The translations under genes were made by a program, and so were the position numbers. A stretch of 64,000 nt of DNA from positions 61,072 through 125,071 of the forward strand of contig CAVQKQ010000014.1 in NCBI GenBank assembly GCA_963713085.1. The letters run 5' to 3'. The stretch is from PFJX01 sp963713085 (lineage in GTDB: Bacteria; Pseudomonadota; Gammaproteobacteria; Burkholderiales; Thiobacillaceae). Shown piece by piece: positions 1 through 8,234 of the stretch (within the stretch, counting starts at the first letter, position 1; every line of letters starts with the position of its first letter). The notes below the pieces were generated by a model. The model was not told the origin of the DNA and searched no databases. It saw only the letters and a program-made list of their open reading frames with translations.

Positions 1-331
1 CCAGGCTATGGACGATGCCAGGGTGGTCCATGGCCACCACATTGACCCGGTAAGGTACCAGGGGCGCCTTGCGCTCGGTGGGCCGGGTGCGCTTGTGGAC
101 GATGGTCAGGCCCAGTTCGTCTCCCAGGGGTACCAGCCGGTCCTCCAGCTTGGTCAGGGCGTTCCAGGGACCGGAGATCAGCATGAGAATGGCGAACTGT
201 CCTCCCAGGACAGCCATGCGGGATTCCTCGATATTGCAGCCTGCTTCCGCGATGCGGCTGGTGAAGCGTTCCACCAGGCCGACCTGGTCTTCCCCGGAGG
301 CGGTGATGGCCAGATAGTCGATATTGCTCAT
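1..331 (-). CDS. gcvR: ACT-domain protein of the GcvR type (partial, C-terminus beyond window)
   Basis: A reading frame opens at an ATG at 331 and runs leftward off the window edge, giving the first 110 codons. The protein begins MSNIDYLAITASGEDQVG, the usual opening of an ACT domain of the glycine-cleavage repressor GcvR family. The second ACT domain appears to start near the edge (VNVVAMDHPGIVHSL). The family senses amino acids and represses the glycine cleavage system, or acts through GcvA. That regulatory target is inferred from the family, since the gcv genes are not in view. It is co-directional with the EAL-HDOD gene, 140 bp downstream of it, so it probably has its own promoter. Confidence 0.75.
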   Translation of the reverse strand, partial: MSNIDYLAITASGEDQVGLVERFTSRIAEAGCNIEESRMAVLGGQFAILMLISGPWNALTKLEDRLVPLGDELGLTIVHKRTRPTERKAPLVPYRVNVVAMDHPGIVHSL

Positions 332-471
332 GGATGGGTACTCGAATGGCTAGCAGGGCCGATTGTAGCGGCAAGACTTGAAAACCGTGAGTGTTGCCCC
401 CGTTGCGTGGCCGGATCCGCAACGTCCGACCACGCTCCAAGTCGCCAGGACCGTAATCGGCTTGGCGGCGC

Positions 472-1791
472 TCAGCTGATATCCAAGCCTTCCGACCAGA
501 TCAGCGCCTGGACATGGGCGATATTGACGGTGTTGGCATCCAGCCCCGCCTCGGCGGCGCAGGCCTCGATGGTGTCCTGATCGAAGTCTTCGCAGGCGAG
601 CGCCAGCTTGAGGTAGGGGGCATAGGGCCCTTCCCGGAGAACCAGGGCGGATACCACCGATTCCGGCAATTTCAGGGTCGACAAGGCCTGCTGCATAGGC
701 ACCTGGAGCAGGGAATCCAACATGGAGAGGATGCCTACGATGAACAGCCCTCCCCGCTGGTCTTTCTGCACCCGGTCCTGTCCCAGGCTTTCGATGAAAT
801 GGGCGCGGATCAGGGCCGTTCTGAGCAGCGCCTGGTTGCGTGGGTCCACTTGGCCCGACGAGAACAGCAACAGCGTCAGCCAGCGATAGAGCTGATCGTG
901 ACCGAGCATTACCAACGCATGGCGGATGGACTGTATTTCCTGGCGCAGGCCGATGGCGGCGGAGTTGATGAAACGCAGCAATTTGTAGGACAGGGCGGCA
1001 TCGAACTTGAAGCTGGCCTCGATATCGGAAAAGTCGGCGTGGTTGACCACCAGGTTGAGCAATTCCATGACGCGCATGCGGCTGCTGTCCAGCCTTGCCG
1101 TGGCGCCCGGCGCGAACTGGGTGAAATACCAGCCTTGCAGCAGTTTGAAGGGGAGGCGGCGGCAGGCGGCATAGTCCTCCTCGGAATCCACATTGCGGGC
1201 GATCAGTTGCGGCCGGCCTTCACCATCCAGGGCGGTGGCAAGATTTGCCAGGGTCATGGCGTCATAGCGGGTGATATCCAGTCGGGTGTAGCGGGCCAAT
1301 TTGATCAGCGGTTCGCTATCGGGAGAAGGTGCAACGTCGTCCAAGGCCAGCATGATGCCTTGGCCGGCAAGCTTCTCCCAGGTCGCTGCCAGCTTCTCGT
1401 CGACATGGGAGATATGGCTCGCGACGACTACGCGGTCGGGGGGGAGTTGTTCCAGCATCTGGCTGCTCAGGCTTTCGATGGCAATTTCCAGAAAGATCAT
1501 GCGATCTCCCAGGACCTGCTGGAAATCCAGATCAATGACAGTGGCAAGCAGCATTTCGTCCTGCATCTGCTGAAAGCTTTCGGCGCCGGGAATAACCGGT
1601 ACGGGGATCCGTTTGCGCAGTTGAAGCTCGTGGCCGACCACCGTGTGGTTGGTATCCAGAATCGGCTGACGGGTCAGGAACTGGCCGATTGCGTGTTGAG
1701 CCGTGGACGAAGAGGATTCCTGTTCGCGATCGGCATGCGGATTGCCAGTCTGATCTCTGGTTGTTGTCGCGGTGAACTGGCTGGGTGGCAT
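472..1791 (-). CDS. EAL-HDOD domain signalling protein, degenerate EAL
   Basis: This 439-residue protein has an EAL-like segment (about residues 38-235, beginning TRQPILDTNHTVVGHELQLR) followed by an HDOD domain (about 236-400, with DAALSYKLLRFINSA and the IRHALVMLGHDQLYRWL helix). The EAL signature is replaced by HEL, so c-di-GMP hydrolysis is unlikely, as in the YuxH/CdgJ class, which acts through protein contacts. The first 35 residues are polar and low in complexity. The gene begins 14 bp after the DUF1631 gene on the same strand, so both should share the FliA promoter and c-di-GMP riboswitch upstream. CdgJ-type proteins affect motility in other bacteria; the same role here is an inference from family and operon context. 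Confidence 0.85.
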   Translation of the reverse strand: MPPSQFTATTTRDQTGNPHADREQESSSSTAQHAIGQFLTRQPILDTNHTVVGHELQLRKRIPVPVIPGAESFQQMQDEMLLATVIDLDFQQVLGDRMIFLEIAIESLSSQMLEQLPPDRVVVASHISHVDEKLAATWEKLAGQGIMLALDDVAPSPDSEPLIKLARYTRLDITRYDAMTLANLATALDGEGRPQLIARNVDSEEDYAACRRLPFKLLQGWYFTQFAPGATARLDSSRMRVMELLNLVVNHADFSDIEASFKFDAALSYKLLRFINSAAIGLRQEIQSIRHALVMLGHDQLYRWLTLLLFSSGQVDPRNQALLRTALIRAHFIESLGQDRVQKDQRGGLFIVGILSMLDSLLQVPMQQALSTLKLPESVVSALVLREGPYAPYLKLALACEDFDQDTIEACAAEAGLDANTVNIAHVQALIWSEGLDIS

Positions 1792-1805
1792 ATGTTTTCC
1801 TCGGA

Positions 1806-4235
1806 CTAAGACGCTGCCGGATTGTTCTTGAGCCTTTCCAGCAGGCTGTTGACGGCACGATCCATAAGGGGGACGTTGTCGATGAGCTTGGCTTGCCCCA
1901 GCTGGAATTTTTCGCTGAGCCCCTCGATTTTGATGGACATGGCGCGTTGCCCGAGACGGTTGGTGAACAAATAGATTCCTTTAAGGGGACTGGTCCAAGC
2001 CAGCTTGGCCCGCATGGGCGGGCCGTCTTCCTGCTGGAATTCGATCCAGGTGCCCCGTTTCAGGGATCTGACCATGTTCCTTACCGCGTCGGTTTCATGC
2101 CAGTCGCCCCCAGCCAGCCAGTGCACGTCGCTGAGGGTGATTTCCTCGATGTCTTCATTCCGTTCCGGTTCGTCGGCGATTTCCCGTATCAGGGAAGGGT
2201 CGGCTTCCACGGTTTCTTCCGGGAGGGTGACCGGTTCGAAATCCTTCGGAGCCTCGTCAACCGCTGCAACAGGCTTCCTGTCGTCTACGGTCTCCGTCGG
2301 TGTGGTCATTCCCAACGCGGCCTTGTCCTCTTCGTTCATACCGAACATGGCGGCCTTGACCGCGACCGCGTGGCAACGCACTAACCTGGTGTAGAACTGG
2401 TTTCTCTCTTCTTCAAGCAGGCCCAGGCTCCGCATGCCTTCATCGAGACGTTTCAGGAGCCTCGGCAACAGGCTGATCAATTGTTTCCGATCCTCCGGAT
2501 CGGATTTAGGCGTGACGCTCCAGATTAGGTCTTCCATGGTGGCGATGGCCTGCTGCCAAGGCAGACTGCCTTCCCCGGCACCGGAATGGATGCTTGCCAG
2601 CACTTGCGCCCAATGCCCGAATAGAAATGTTCGGATCAATTCCGGCGCGGTCCGGCCGAACAGGTGGCTTTGAACCATGTCCATCGCTACGGCCTGGGCG
2701 ATCTCGCGCTGTTCCCGCTGTTGGATGACTTGAGCGCTCTTGCCCGTGGTCGCGGCGATACGTTCTTTTTCCTCTTTCAGGTAGGTCTCGAAGTCGTCCA
2801 GAACCTGGGTGAAGATGTCCAATTGTTCATCGAACTCATTGAGGACGCGCTGCACCAACTCATCAACTTTCTTATACAGGCCGCTGTTATGACCTTCTTC
2901 CTCATCCCAGCCCATGGAGGCTTCGGCCAGCATATCCAGCAACCTGCGGGTGGGATGGGATTTGTGCGAGAAAAAACTCTGATCCAGCATCGCGGTCTTG
3001 AGTACCGGAATCTGGAGACGACCGATCAGGGCTTTCATCGCATCCGGCACGCGGCGGTCATCAAGTATGTAATCGAATACCATGGCGACGATGTCCAGGG
3101 TAATGACATCCATCTGCCCCATGCCTTCGGCCACGGCGGAACTTTTTATTTCCCTCAGAACATTGATCTGACCATTGCCCAAATGGGAAACTTCGGGGCC
3201 GTGCACCGCGCCTTCCGAGTGCTCTCGCTGCAATTGGGTCAGGAACCCCATGATTGCCGGTACAGTTGCGGCAGGGTTTTCCGCCGTATTGCCGATATGC
3301 AAGGCTGCGGCTGGTGACTGGGGTGAGCGGGCGGCTGGTTGGGTTACTGAATGGGCTGCCGTAGGAGGGGCTGAATGAGCGGATACCGTGCCGGTACTGG
3401 TGCCGTAGTCGACTTGAGACATACTCATCAGTTGCTGAAGCATGGCAAACAATCCCGGCTCTTCGGTCGCGCTCGGAGCGATTGCATCCGGGGTGTGTTC
3501 AGATTTTCCCCGGGGGGCATCTGTGCCGGAAGCCGCAGATCGTTTCTTGCCCACGCGGATTGTGGGTAACACACCTTTGTCAACCAGATGCCGGTTGATT
3601 TCCTGATATGCGACCCTGACATGTTGGGGCAGGGATTTGTTGATAAAAGGCACCAGCAACAATCTGATCTTGACGCTGGCATCCTGGTCCTTGAGCACGT
3701 CCATAATCACACTGCCGATAATTTCCGGCCCGATCGGATTTTCCCCGAATACCATTTCCGGGTCGTCCAGCAATACCCCGATGCGCTTGACCAACCCAAA
3801 CAACTCTTCACCACAGACATTATTGATGGCGTTGGCAATATTGCTGGAGGCCAGGGATTCTTCCAGATCGTCCGGCTCCATCAGGCTGAGTTGGGCCATA
3901 TCCACTTCGCCAGTCGCGGGAGCCTTGGCCGAACCCCGCCGGCACTCATGTTTGAAGCGCTGGTAGAAAGCCTGCTTGAAACTGACGTCGATGGTCTCCT
4001 GCTGGCGCCGGGAGAACTCCCGGGTCTCATCATAGAGGCGGCGCATTTCCATCCCCATGATCTGGTCGGTGAGTTCCAGCAATTCATCCGCTGCATAATT
4101 CATGGTCTTACCCAAGGCATCGCCTAGGCGTATCGCCATGATTTCTCCGCACTCGTTGAGTAGCTCGCCTTGTTGCGTGTTGGCGGTTCGGCCGAAGCGG
4201 TTCATTTTCACGACATTGCTACGAGAGTTCTGCAT
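1806..4235 (-). CDS. DUF1631 family protein
   Basis: This is an 809-residue cytosolic protein of the DUF1631 family, common in Beta- and Gammaproteobacteria and of unestablished function. The N-terminal two thirds are helical, with a Pro/Ala/Ser-rich linker near residues 270-330. The last about 110 residues form a beta-rich module (LKRGTWIEFQQEDGPPMRAK, then LAWTSPLKGIYLFTNRLG) that resembles the PilZ-like tail seen in this family. No catalytic motif is visible. A GGGGA-type ribosome site lies about 9 nt before the ATG. It is the first gene of the riboswitch-controlled operon and is followed 14 bp later by the EAL-HDOD gene. The c-di-GMP context suggests a role in motility or surface signalling, but this is inference. 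Confidence 0.85.
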   Translation of the reverse strand: MQNSRSNVVKMNRFGRTANTQQGELLNECGEIMAIRLGDALGKTMNYAADELLELTDQIMGMEMRRLYDETREFSRRQQETIDVSFKQAFYQRFKHECRRGSAKAPATGEVDMAQLSLMEPDDLEESLASSNIANAINNVCGEELFGLVKRIGVLLDDPEMVFGENPIGPEIIGSVIMDVLKDQDASVKIRLLLVPFINKSLPQHVRVAYQEINRHLVDKGVLPTIRVGKKRSAASGTDAPRGKSEHTPDAIAPSATEEPGLFAMLQQLMSMSQVDYGTSTGTVSAHSAPPTAAHSVTQPAARSPQSPAAALHIGNTAENPAATVPAIMGFLTQLQREHSEGAVHGPEVSHLGNGQINVLREIKSSAVAEGMGQMDVITLDIVAMVFDYILDDRRVPDAMKALIGRLQIPVLKTAMLDQSFFSHKSHPTRRLLDMLAEASMGWDEEEGHNSGLYKKVDELVQRVLNEFDEQLDIFTQVLDDFETYLKEEKERIAATTGKSAQVIQQREQREIAQAVAMDMVQSHLFGRTAPELIRTFLFGHWAQVLASIHSGAGEGSLPWQQAIATMEDLIWSVTPKSDPEDRKQLISLLPRLLKRLDEGMRSLGLLEEERNQFYTRLVRCHAVAVKAAMFGMNEEDKAALGMTTPTETVDDRKPVAAVDEAPKDFEPVTLPEETVEADPSLIREIADEPERNEDIEEITLSDVHWLAGGDWHETDAVRNMVRSLKRGTWIEFQQEDGPPMRAKLAWTSPLKGIYLFTNRLGQRAMSIKIEGLSEKFQLGQAKLIDNVPLMDRAVNSLLERLKNNPAAS

Positions 4236-4268
4236 AAGTATTTCCCCAACCCGGAACGGAACAATCGC

Positions 4269-4288
4269 GATCCAATAACTTTTGGATC
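4269..4288 (-). other. Hairpin in the leader of the DUF1631 operon
   Basis: A perfect 7-bp inverted repeat (GATCCAA / TTGGATC) with a 6-nt loop lies between the riboswitch and the DUF1631 start codon. No U-run follows on the minus strand, so it is not a canonical terminator. It overlaps the stop codon of the small leader ORF and could take part in leader folding. Confidence 0.4.
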
Positions 4289-4403
4289 ATAGGTCCGATC
4301 CTTGCCTTCGGCGACCTGGGGCATAGCGTCGAGGTAAAAACACAGACAGGTCGAAATGATGACGATAGGCGTCGTGAAATCTACCCGGCGATCCCGCTGT
4401 CAT
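4287..4403 (-). CDS. Possible 38-residue leader peptide starting inside the riboswitch
   Basis: An ATG at 4403 lies 7 nt after an AAGGAGG Shine-Dalgarno sequence. Both are inside the P3 hairpin region of the c-di-GMP riboswitch. The frame stays open for 38 codons (MTAGSPGRFHDAYR...) and stops at 4287-4289, 51 bp before the DUF1631 gene. The peptide has no recognised motif and is rich in Arg and His. The very strong ribosome site is the main support. If translated, binding of c-di-GMP could expose or hide this site. It may equally be a chance frame. Confidence 0.35.
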   Translation of the reverse strand: MTAGSPGRFHDAYRHHFDLSVFLPRRYAPGRRRQGSDL

Positions 4404-4470
4404 AGAGTTGCCTCCTTAGACCGGTGACTTTGCGTCTCCGCCTTTCGGCGGATTTGCCCCTTCAGGTTGC
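4381..4470 (-). promoter_or_regulatory. c-di-GMP-I (GEMM-I) riboswitch
   Basis: On the minus strand the RNA contains GGGGCAAA, a 6-bp stem closed by a GAAA tetraloop (TCCGCC-GAAA-GGCGGA), the conserved core GACGCAAAG, and a tetraloop-receptor pair (TCTAAG on the 5' side, TATGA on the 3' side). It ends with the motif CAGCGGGATCGCCG, matching the conserved 3' strand of the class. Order and spacing agree with the Vc2-type GEMM-I aptamer. It lies 145 nt upstream of the DUF1631 start and just downstream of a FliA promoter. Whether it acts by terminating transcription or by controlling translation cannot be read; no clear terminator follows. Confidence 0.9.
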
Positions 4471-4496
4471 GCTCGGCATGACTTGAACGAATGTAA

Positions 4497-4523
4497 ATAT
4501 CGGCGTGGCCCCGACAAACTTTA
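4497..4523 (-). promoter_or_regulatory. FliA (sigma-28) promoter
   Basis: Read on the minus strand, TAAAGTTT-N11-GCCGATAT matches the enterobacterial FliA consensus TAAAGTTT-N11-GCCGATAA in 15 of 16 positions with exact spacing. The predicted transcript start, near 4490, lies about 20 nt before the riboswitch. The same bases can also be read as a weak sigma-70 promoter (TTGTCG, 16-bp spacer, TACATT). Confidence 0.8.
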
Positions 4524-4601
4524 ACGCATGGAGCGACTTCCATGATTCCAGGGGCTTCGATAGTTTTGCCGTTTGGCGGGCATCCTACATGGGCCCGTGG
4601 G

Positions 4602-5291
4602 TCAGGTCCGGTGGTTGGCATTGTCGCCATGGAGGCAACGGCAGGCCAGGGGGCAATCGCTGCAGCGCGGCCGCGGCCGGCAGAAACATTTGCCCAGGTG
4701 CACGATGAGTGCATGGTATTCGTTGTACAGGGAAAGCTCCCTTGGGAGTTGTCGAGTGAACAACGCCTGGATATCCCGGTAGCTTTCCCTGCCTGAAATC
4801 AGCCCCAGTCTTTGAAATATCCTACGGGTGTAGGCATCCACCACGAAACTGGGCTTGGCCAGGGCATACAGCAGGATTGAATCCGCGGTTTCCTCGCCGA
4901 TGCCATGGACCGCCCGCAGGGCCTCGCGCAACCCGGCCAGTTCATTTGCGGCAAGACGCTCAGGCGTATCTATAACCTCCCATCCATTTAGGAATTCGCA
5001 CAATGCCTTAAGCCGCTTGGCCTTGACGTTGAAGCAGCCTGCCGGGCGAATCAGTTCGGCCAGGCTGACGTTGTCCAGTTCCAGCATCGCGCGGCCTGTC
5101 ATTGCATCCGCCCCGGCCAGATTGGCAATGGCCATTTCCACGTTGCTCCAGGCGGTGTTCTGGGTGAGTACGGCCCCCACCATGACCTCGAAAGGTGTCT
5201 CGCCGGGCCACCAGTGCTGGGGTCCGAATGCGGCGAACAGGATTTGATAGGTCTCTAACCAGCCGATTCCCGCCTGGTCAGACCGCGGCAT
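4602..5291 (-). CDS. Endonuclease III-like DNA glycosylase (MagIII type)
   Basis: This 229-residue protein belongs to the HhH-GPD superfamily. It has the helix-hairpin-helix VHGIGEETADSIL (about 128-140), the catalytic Asp in FVVDAYTRRI (D152), and a C-terminal Cys cluster (CFCRPRPRCSDCPLACRC) for a 4Fe-4S centre. The lysine that gives EndoIII its lyase activity is replaced by Glu134. This fits the monofunctional MagIII-like group, which removes alkylated purines, rather than Nth itself. Its start overlaps the end of the lipoprotein gene by 14 bp, suggesting translational coupling. The substrate is inferred from the family. Confidence 0.85.
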   Translation of the reverse strand: MPRSDQAGIGWLETYQILFAAFGPQHWWPGETPFEVMVGAVLTQNTAWSNVEMAIANLAGADAMTGRAMLELDNVSLAELIRPAGCFNVKAKRLKALCEFLNGWEVIDTPERLAANELAGLREALRAVHGIGEETADSILLYALAKPSFVVDAYTRRIFQRLGLISGRESYRDIQALFTRQLPRELSLYNEYHALIVHLGKCFCRPRPRCSDCPLACRCLHGDNANHRT

Positions 5292-5817
5292 GCAGATTCA
5301 GCGTGAAGACGGTGCCCAAGGCGTCGTCTATCTCTCGGAGGCTGAGATGACGCATGAAGATGGCATTGCCGGGGGCGTTCTGGTCGCTCATGCAGGTGAG
5401 GGCACGGGCGCGGTGTCGCGGATCGTCGAGTTGGAACCGGGTCTTGTAATAGATCTGGGAGGGTACGTCGTCGTGCCCGAAGGCGACCGGAATCACCCTG
5501 AGCACCGGCATGCCGGCAAAGATCTCCACGCTGCGGGAGATCCGGATGATGCGGTAACGCCCAGGCTGAACGACTTGGGGGGTGGGGGAAACGGTATTCA
5601 GCTCGAATACGCAGAAGGGATACGGCTCCTGGACCGCGTTGAAGGCCGTGGGCCGGCCGAACTGGATGCGTAATGTCGCCGCGCCCGCCGGTATGGTGAC
5701 GGGTACGTTCAGTACCAGGCTTTGGTCTCCGCTCCAGTCACCCTGTTTATCCGTGACCGAGGCACAGCCCGAGGCGAACAGGGTGGTGGCGATCAACACG
5801 GCCGACAATTTCATCAT
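5278..5817 (-). CDS. Putative lipoprotein of unknown function
   Basis: This 179-residue protein starts MMKLSAVLIATTLFASGCAS, a short signal peptide with an LFASGC lipobox, so a lipid-anchored Cys near residue 17 is expected. The mature part is beta-rich with no motif I recognise. I chose the double ATG at 5812-5817 over an upstream TTG because GGAG lies just before it. It precedes and overlaps the glycosylase gene, and is divergent from hslR. Confidence 0.7.
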   Translation of the reverse strand: MMKLSAVLIATTLFASGCASVTDKQGDWSGDQSLVLNVPVTIPAGAATLRIQFGRPTAFNAVQEPYPFCVFELNTVSPTPQVVQPGRYRIIRISRSVEIFAGMPVLRVIPVAFGHDDVPSQIYYKTRFQLDDPRHRARALTCMSDQNAPGNAIFMRHLSLREIDDALGTVFTLNLHAAV

Positions 5818-5862
5818 GGGCTCCAATCGAATGGCATGTGTCTCAGATCCGGCAGGCGGTAA

Positions 5863-6303
5863 ATGGTTTCAGAAAGCTATCATGGGCCCATGGCACAGGA
5901 AATACCGGATACGGGTTCAGGGCCCGGGCGATTGCGCATAGACAAGTGGCTTTGGGCGGCCCGATTCTTCAAGACTCGCGCTCTGGCCCAGCAGGCCATC
6001 GAAAGCGGCCATGTGCGGCTCAACGACGAGCGAATCAAGTCGAGCAAGGAGCTGAGGGCGGGGGATCGTCTGGTCATCAGGATCGGGGATCTGGAATGGC
6101 GTGTCGCGGTGCTCCAGCTTTCCGACCGGCGCGGCCCGGCCAGCACGGCCCGTCAGCTTTACCTCGAGGCGGAGGAAAGTCGTCTCACGCGGGAACGCCG
6201 CATCGAGGAGAAGCGCGTGCAGGCAGATCCGGGCAACGGGATCAAGGGGCGCCCCACCAAGCGCGACAGGCGTCTCATCCACCGCTTTCGTGAAGGCGGT
6301 TGA
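5863..6303 (+). CDS. hslR: Ribosome-associated heat shock protein Hsp15
   Basis: This 146-residue protein is an S4 RNA-binding domain protein (LRIDKWLWAARFFKTRALA, then AIESGHVRLNDERIKSSKEL) with a basic C-terminal tail (GIKGRPTKRDRRLIHRF), as in Hsp15. In E. coli Hsp15 binds free 50S subunits carrying a nascent chain and helps recycle them after heat shock. The annotated ATG has an AGGCGG about 8 nt upstream. A second ATG at 5890 would start closer to the S4 domain and cannot be excluded. No heat-shock promoter was recognised. Confidence 0.9.
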   Translation: MVSESYHGPMAQEIPDTGSGPGRLRIDKWLWAARFFKTRALAQQAIESGHVRLNDERIKSSKELRAGDRLVIRIGDLEWRVAVLQLSDRRGPASTARQLYLEAEESRLTRERRIEEKRVQADPGNGIKGRPTKRDRRLIHRFREGG

Positions 6304-6456
6304 GTTCATCCATGATTGATAGAACTCCGGTCCTGACACTTTGTGCGATTCCCATGGTTCCATTGCGAGGCGGCCTTCGCTGTCGTATTCAGTTCTTTCA
6401 GGCGGGCCGGAAGGACGACATTGCCACCGCCCGAACGGACAAGTAACGTTGCGGCC

Positions 6457-7644
6457 ATGACAAAGTTCGATTGCATCGTGGTGGGGGGCGGCGTGAGCGG
6501 GTTGGTGTCCGCATCCCGCCTGGCGAAGGCAGGCCGTCAGGTCTTGCTGCTGGAATCCTCGGAACGTCTCGGCGGCTGCATCCAGACGTGGCGGCCGAAG
6601 CCGGATTTCTGGCTGGAACTGGGCGCTCATACCGCTTACAACTCCTACGCGCCGGTCCTCGAGGCCCTGGCCGATCGGGGGCGGCTGGGCGATCTCCTGC
6701 TCCGGGAGAAACTCGGCTATCGCTTTCTGGCCATGGATGGCAGATGGCAATCGCCACTGGCGCGCCTGAATTTCGTCGAGGCGGCCCTCTCCCTCCCCTT
6801 GGGACTGGGGCGGCCCAAAGGCGGCCGAACCGTTGCGGAGTGGTTCGGCGGTCTCCTCGGCAAGCGAAATTACCGCCGCCTGCTGGCGCCCGCCTTTGCC
6901 GCAGTGTTGTCCCAGCCGGCCGACACCTTTCCGGCCGAATGGCTGTTCCGGCGTAAGCCGCGCATGAAACAAGCGCCGCGCAAATACACTTTCCCCGGCG
7001 GTTTGCAGGGGTTGCTGGAGGCCTTGGCGGAGGGGGCGGACTTTGGTGTGCGTACCCGCGCGCCCGTGCGAACTGTGGAACGCGATGCATCGGGATTCGT
7101 CTTAACGACAGATGATGAATCGTTTTCCTGCCGTCACTTGGTCATGGCGGTACCGGTGGATGCGGCTGCGGCCTTGTTGGCTGGTCCTTATCCAGGGCTG
7201 ACCAAAATCCTGAACAGTTTTCCCATGGCCAGCAGCGAGGCGATGGGCGTGGTATTGCCAGCAACCAAGACACGGGTCGCCAAGGTGGCCGGACTGATCG
7301 GGGTGGATGACGATTTCTGGTCCGTGGTGACGCGGGACCCGGTCCCGCACGCGAATCTGCGCGGATTTACCTTCCATTTTCGCCCGGGACGGCTGGATCG
7401 CGAAGGAAAGCTCGCCCGTATCGCCACGGTGCTGGGGGTGTCGACCTATGATTTCCTGGGCGTGGCCGAAGCCGTCAACCGCCTGCCGGCCCCGGGGGTG
7501 GAACATACCCGGCGGGTGGTGGAATTGGATGCGCAGCTGGTGACGGAGCCGCTGGCCCTGGTGGGCAATTTTTTAAACGGCCTGTCCATCGGCGACTGCG
7601 CGGAACGGGCGGTGACCGAGACAGACAGGTTGCTCGGAATGTGA
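6457..7644 (+). CDS. FAD-dependent protoporphyrinogen-oxidase-like protein
   Basis: This 395-residue flavin amine oxidase has the N-terminal dinucleotide motif VVGGGVSGLVSA, LGGCIQTW, a substrate-side motif FPGGLQGLLEALAEG, and a C-terminal FAD motif (VGNFLNGLSIGDCAERA) typical of HemY-type protoporphyrinogen oxidases. These oxidise protoporphyrinogen IX in heme synthesis. It is somewhat shorter than classical HemY. The open frame extends upstream to 6343, but the ATG at 6457 starts directly at the Rossmann fold. It is followed 12 bp later by the DJ-1 gene. The heme assignment is by family; a carotenoid or other amine oxidase is possible. Confidence 0.75.
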   Translation: MTKFDCIVVGGGVSGLVSASRLAKAGRQVLLLESSERLGGCIQTWRPKPDFWLELGAHTAYNSYAPVLEALADRGRLGDLLLREKLGYRFLAMDGRWQSPLARLNFVEAALSLPLGLGRPKGGRTVAEWFGGLLGKRNYRRLLAPAFAAVLSQPADTFPAEWLFRRKPRMKQAPRKYTFPGGLQGLLEALAEGADFGVRTRAPVRTVERDASGFVLTTDDESFSCRHLVMAVPVDAAAALLAGPYPGLTKILNSFPMASSEAMGVVLPATKTRVAKVAGLIGVDDDFWSVVTRDPVPHANLRGFTFHFRPGRLDREGKLARIATVLGVSTYDFLGVAEAVNRLPAPGVEHTRRVVELDAQLVTEPLALVGNFLNGLSIGDCAERAVTETDRLLGM

Positions 7645-7656
7645 AGGAGAGGATTT

Positions 7657-8220
7657 ATGCCCAGCGTACTGGTTCCCCTGGCTCCGGGTTTCGAGGACCT
7701 TGAAGCCACCACCATCGTCGATCTGCTGCGTCGCGGGGGCATCGAGGTGGTGACCGCGGGCTTGCAGCGCGGCTTGATCCAAGGCAGCCGAGGCATGCTG
7801 GTGGCACCCGATGCCTATCTGGATGATGTCATGGAGCGGCATTTCGACATGATCGCCTTGCCTGGCGGCCTGCCCGGCGCGGAACACCTTAGGACCGACA
7901 ATCGGGTTCAGGCCCTGCTCAAGCGTTTTGCCGGCCGGGGTATGTTCACCGCCGCCATTTGCGCGGCACCTATCGCCCTGGCCCAGGCCGGTTTGTTGTC
8001 GGGCAAGCGGGCCACCAGTTATCCAGGCTCCCTGGAAAAATACGCACCGTCCGACATGACCTACGTCTCGTCGCCGGTGGTGGTGGACGGCACGGTGGTG
8101 ACCTCCAGGGGCCCCGGGACGGCGATGGATTTTGCCCTGCAGCTGGTGGAACTGTTGGCGGGCAGGGAAAAACGGGATGATGTCGAGGCAGGACTGGTGC
8201 GGGCCCACCATAACGATTAG
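7657..8220 (+). CDS. yajL: DJ-1/PfpI family protein, YajL-like
   Basis: This 187-residue protein aligns by eye with E. coli YajL throughout: APGFEDLEATTIVDLLRRGG at the start, LPGGLPGAEHLR in the middle, the nucleophile elbow AAICAAP with Cys102, and SRGPGTAMDFALQLVELLAGREK at the end. Glu16 matches the conserved acidic partner of the reactive cysteine. YajL is a redox-sensitive chaperone and has been reported as a deglycase. It sits in a likely operon between the FAD oxidase and the CBS gene (12 and 14 bp gaps), with GGAGAGG before the ATG. Confidence 0.85.
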   Translation: MPSVLVPLAPGFEDLEATTIVDLLRRGGIEVVTAGLQRGLIQGSRGMLVAPDAYLDDVMERHFDMIALPGGLPGAEHLRTDNRVQALLKRFAGRGMFTAAICAAPIALAQAGLLSGKRATSYPGSLEKYAPSDMTYVSSPVVVDGTVVTSRGPGTAMDFALQLVELLAGREKRDDVEAGLVRAHHND

Positions 8221-8234
8221 AGAAGGAATCCATC

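Noticed and set aside
514..1809. A 431-codon plus-strand frame opposite the EAL-HDOD gene
   Set aside because: It is antisense to a clear EAL-HDOD protein and its translation has no family features; long antisense frames are expected at this GC content.
4505..4796. Small plus-strand frames in the leader of the DUF1631 operon
   Set aside because: They overlap the FliA promoter or the glycosylase gene antisense and have no ribosome site or homology.
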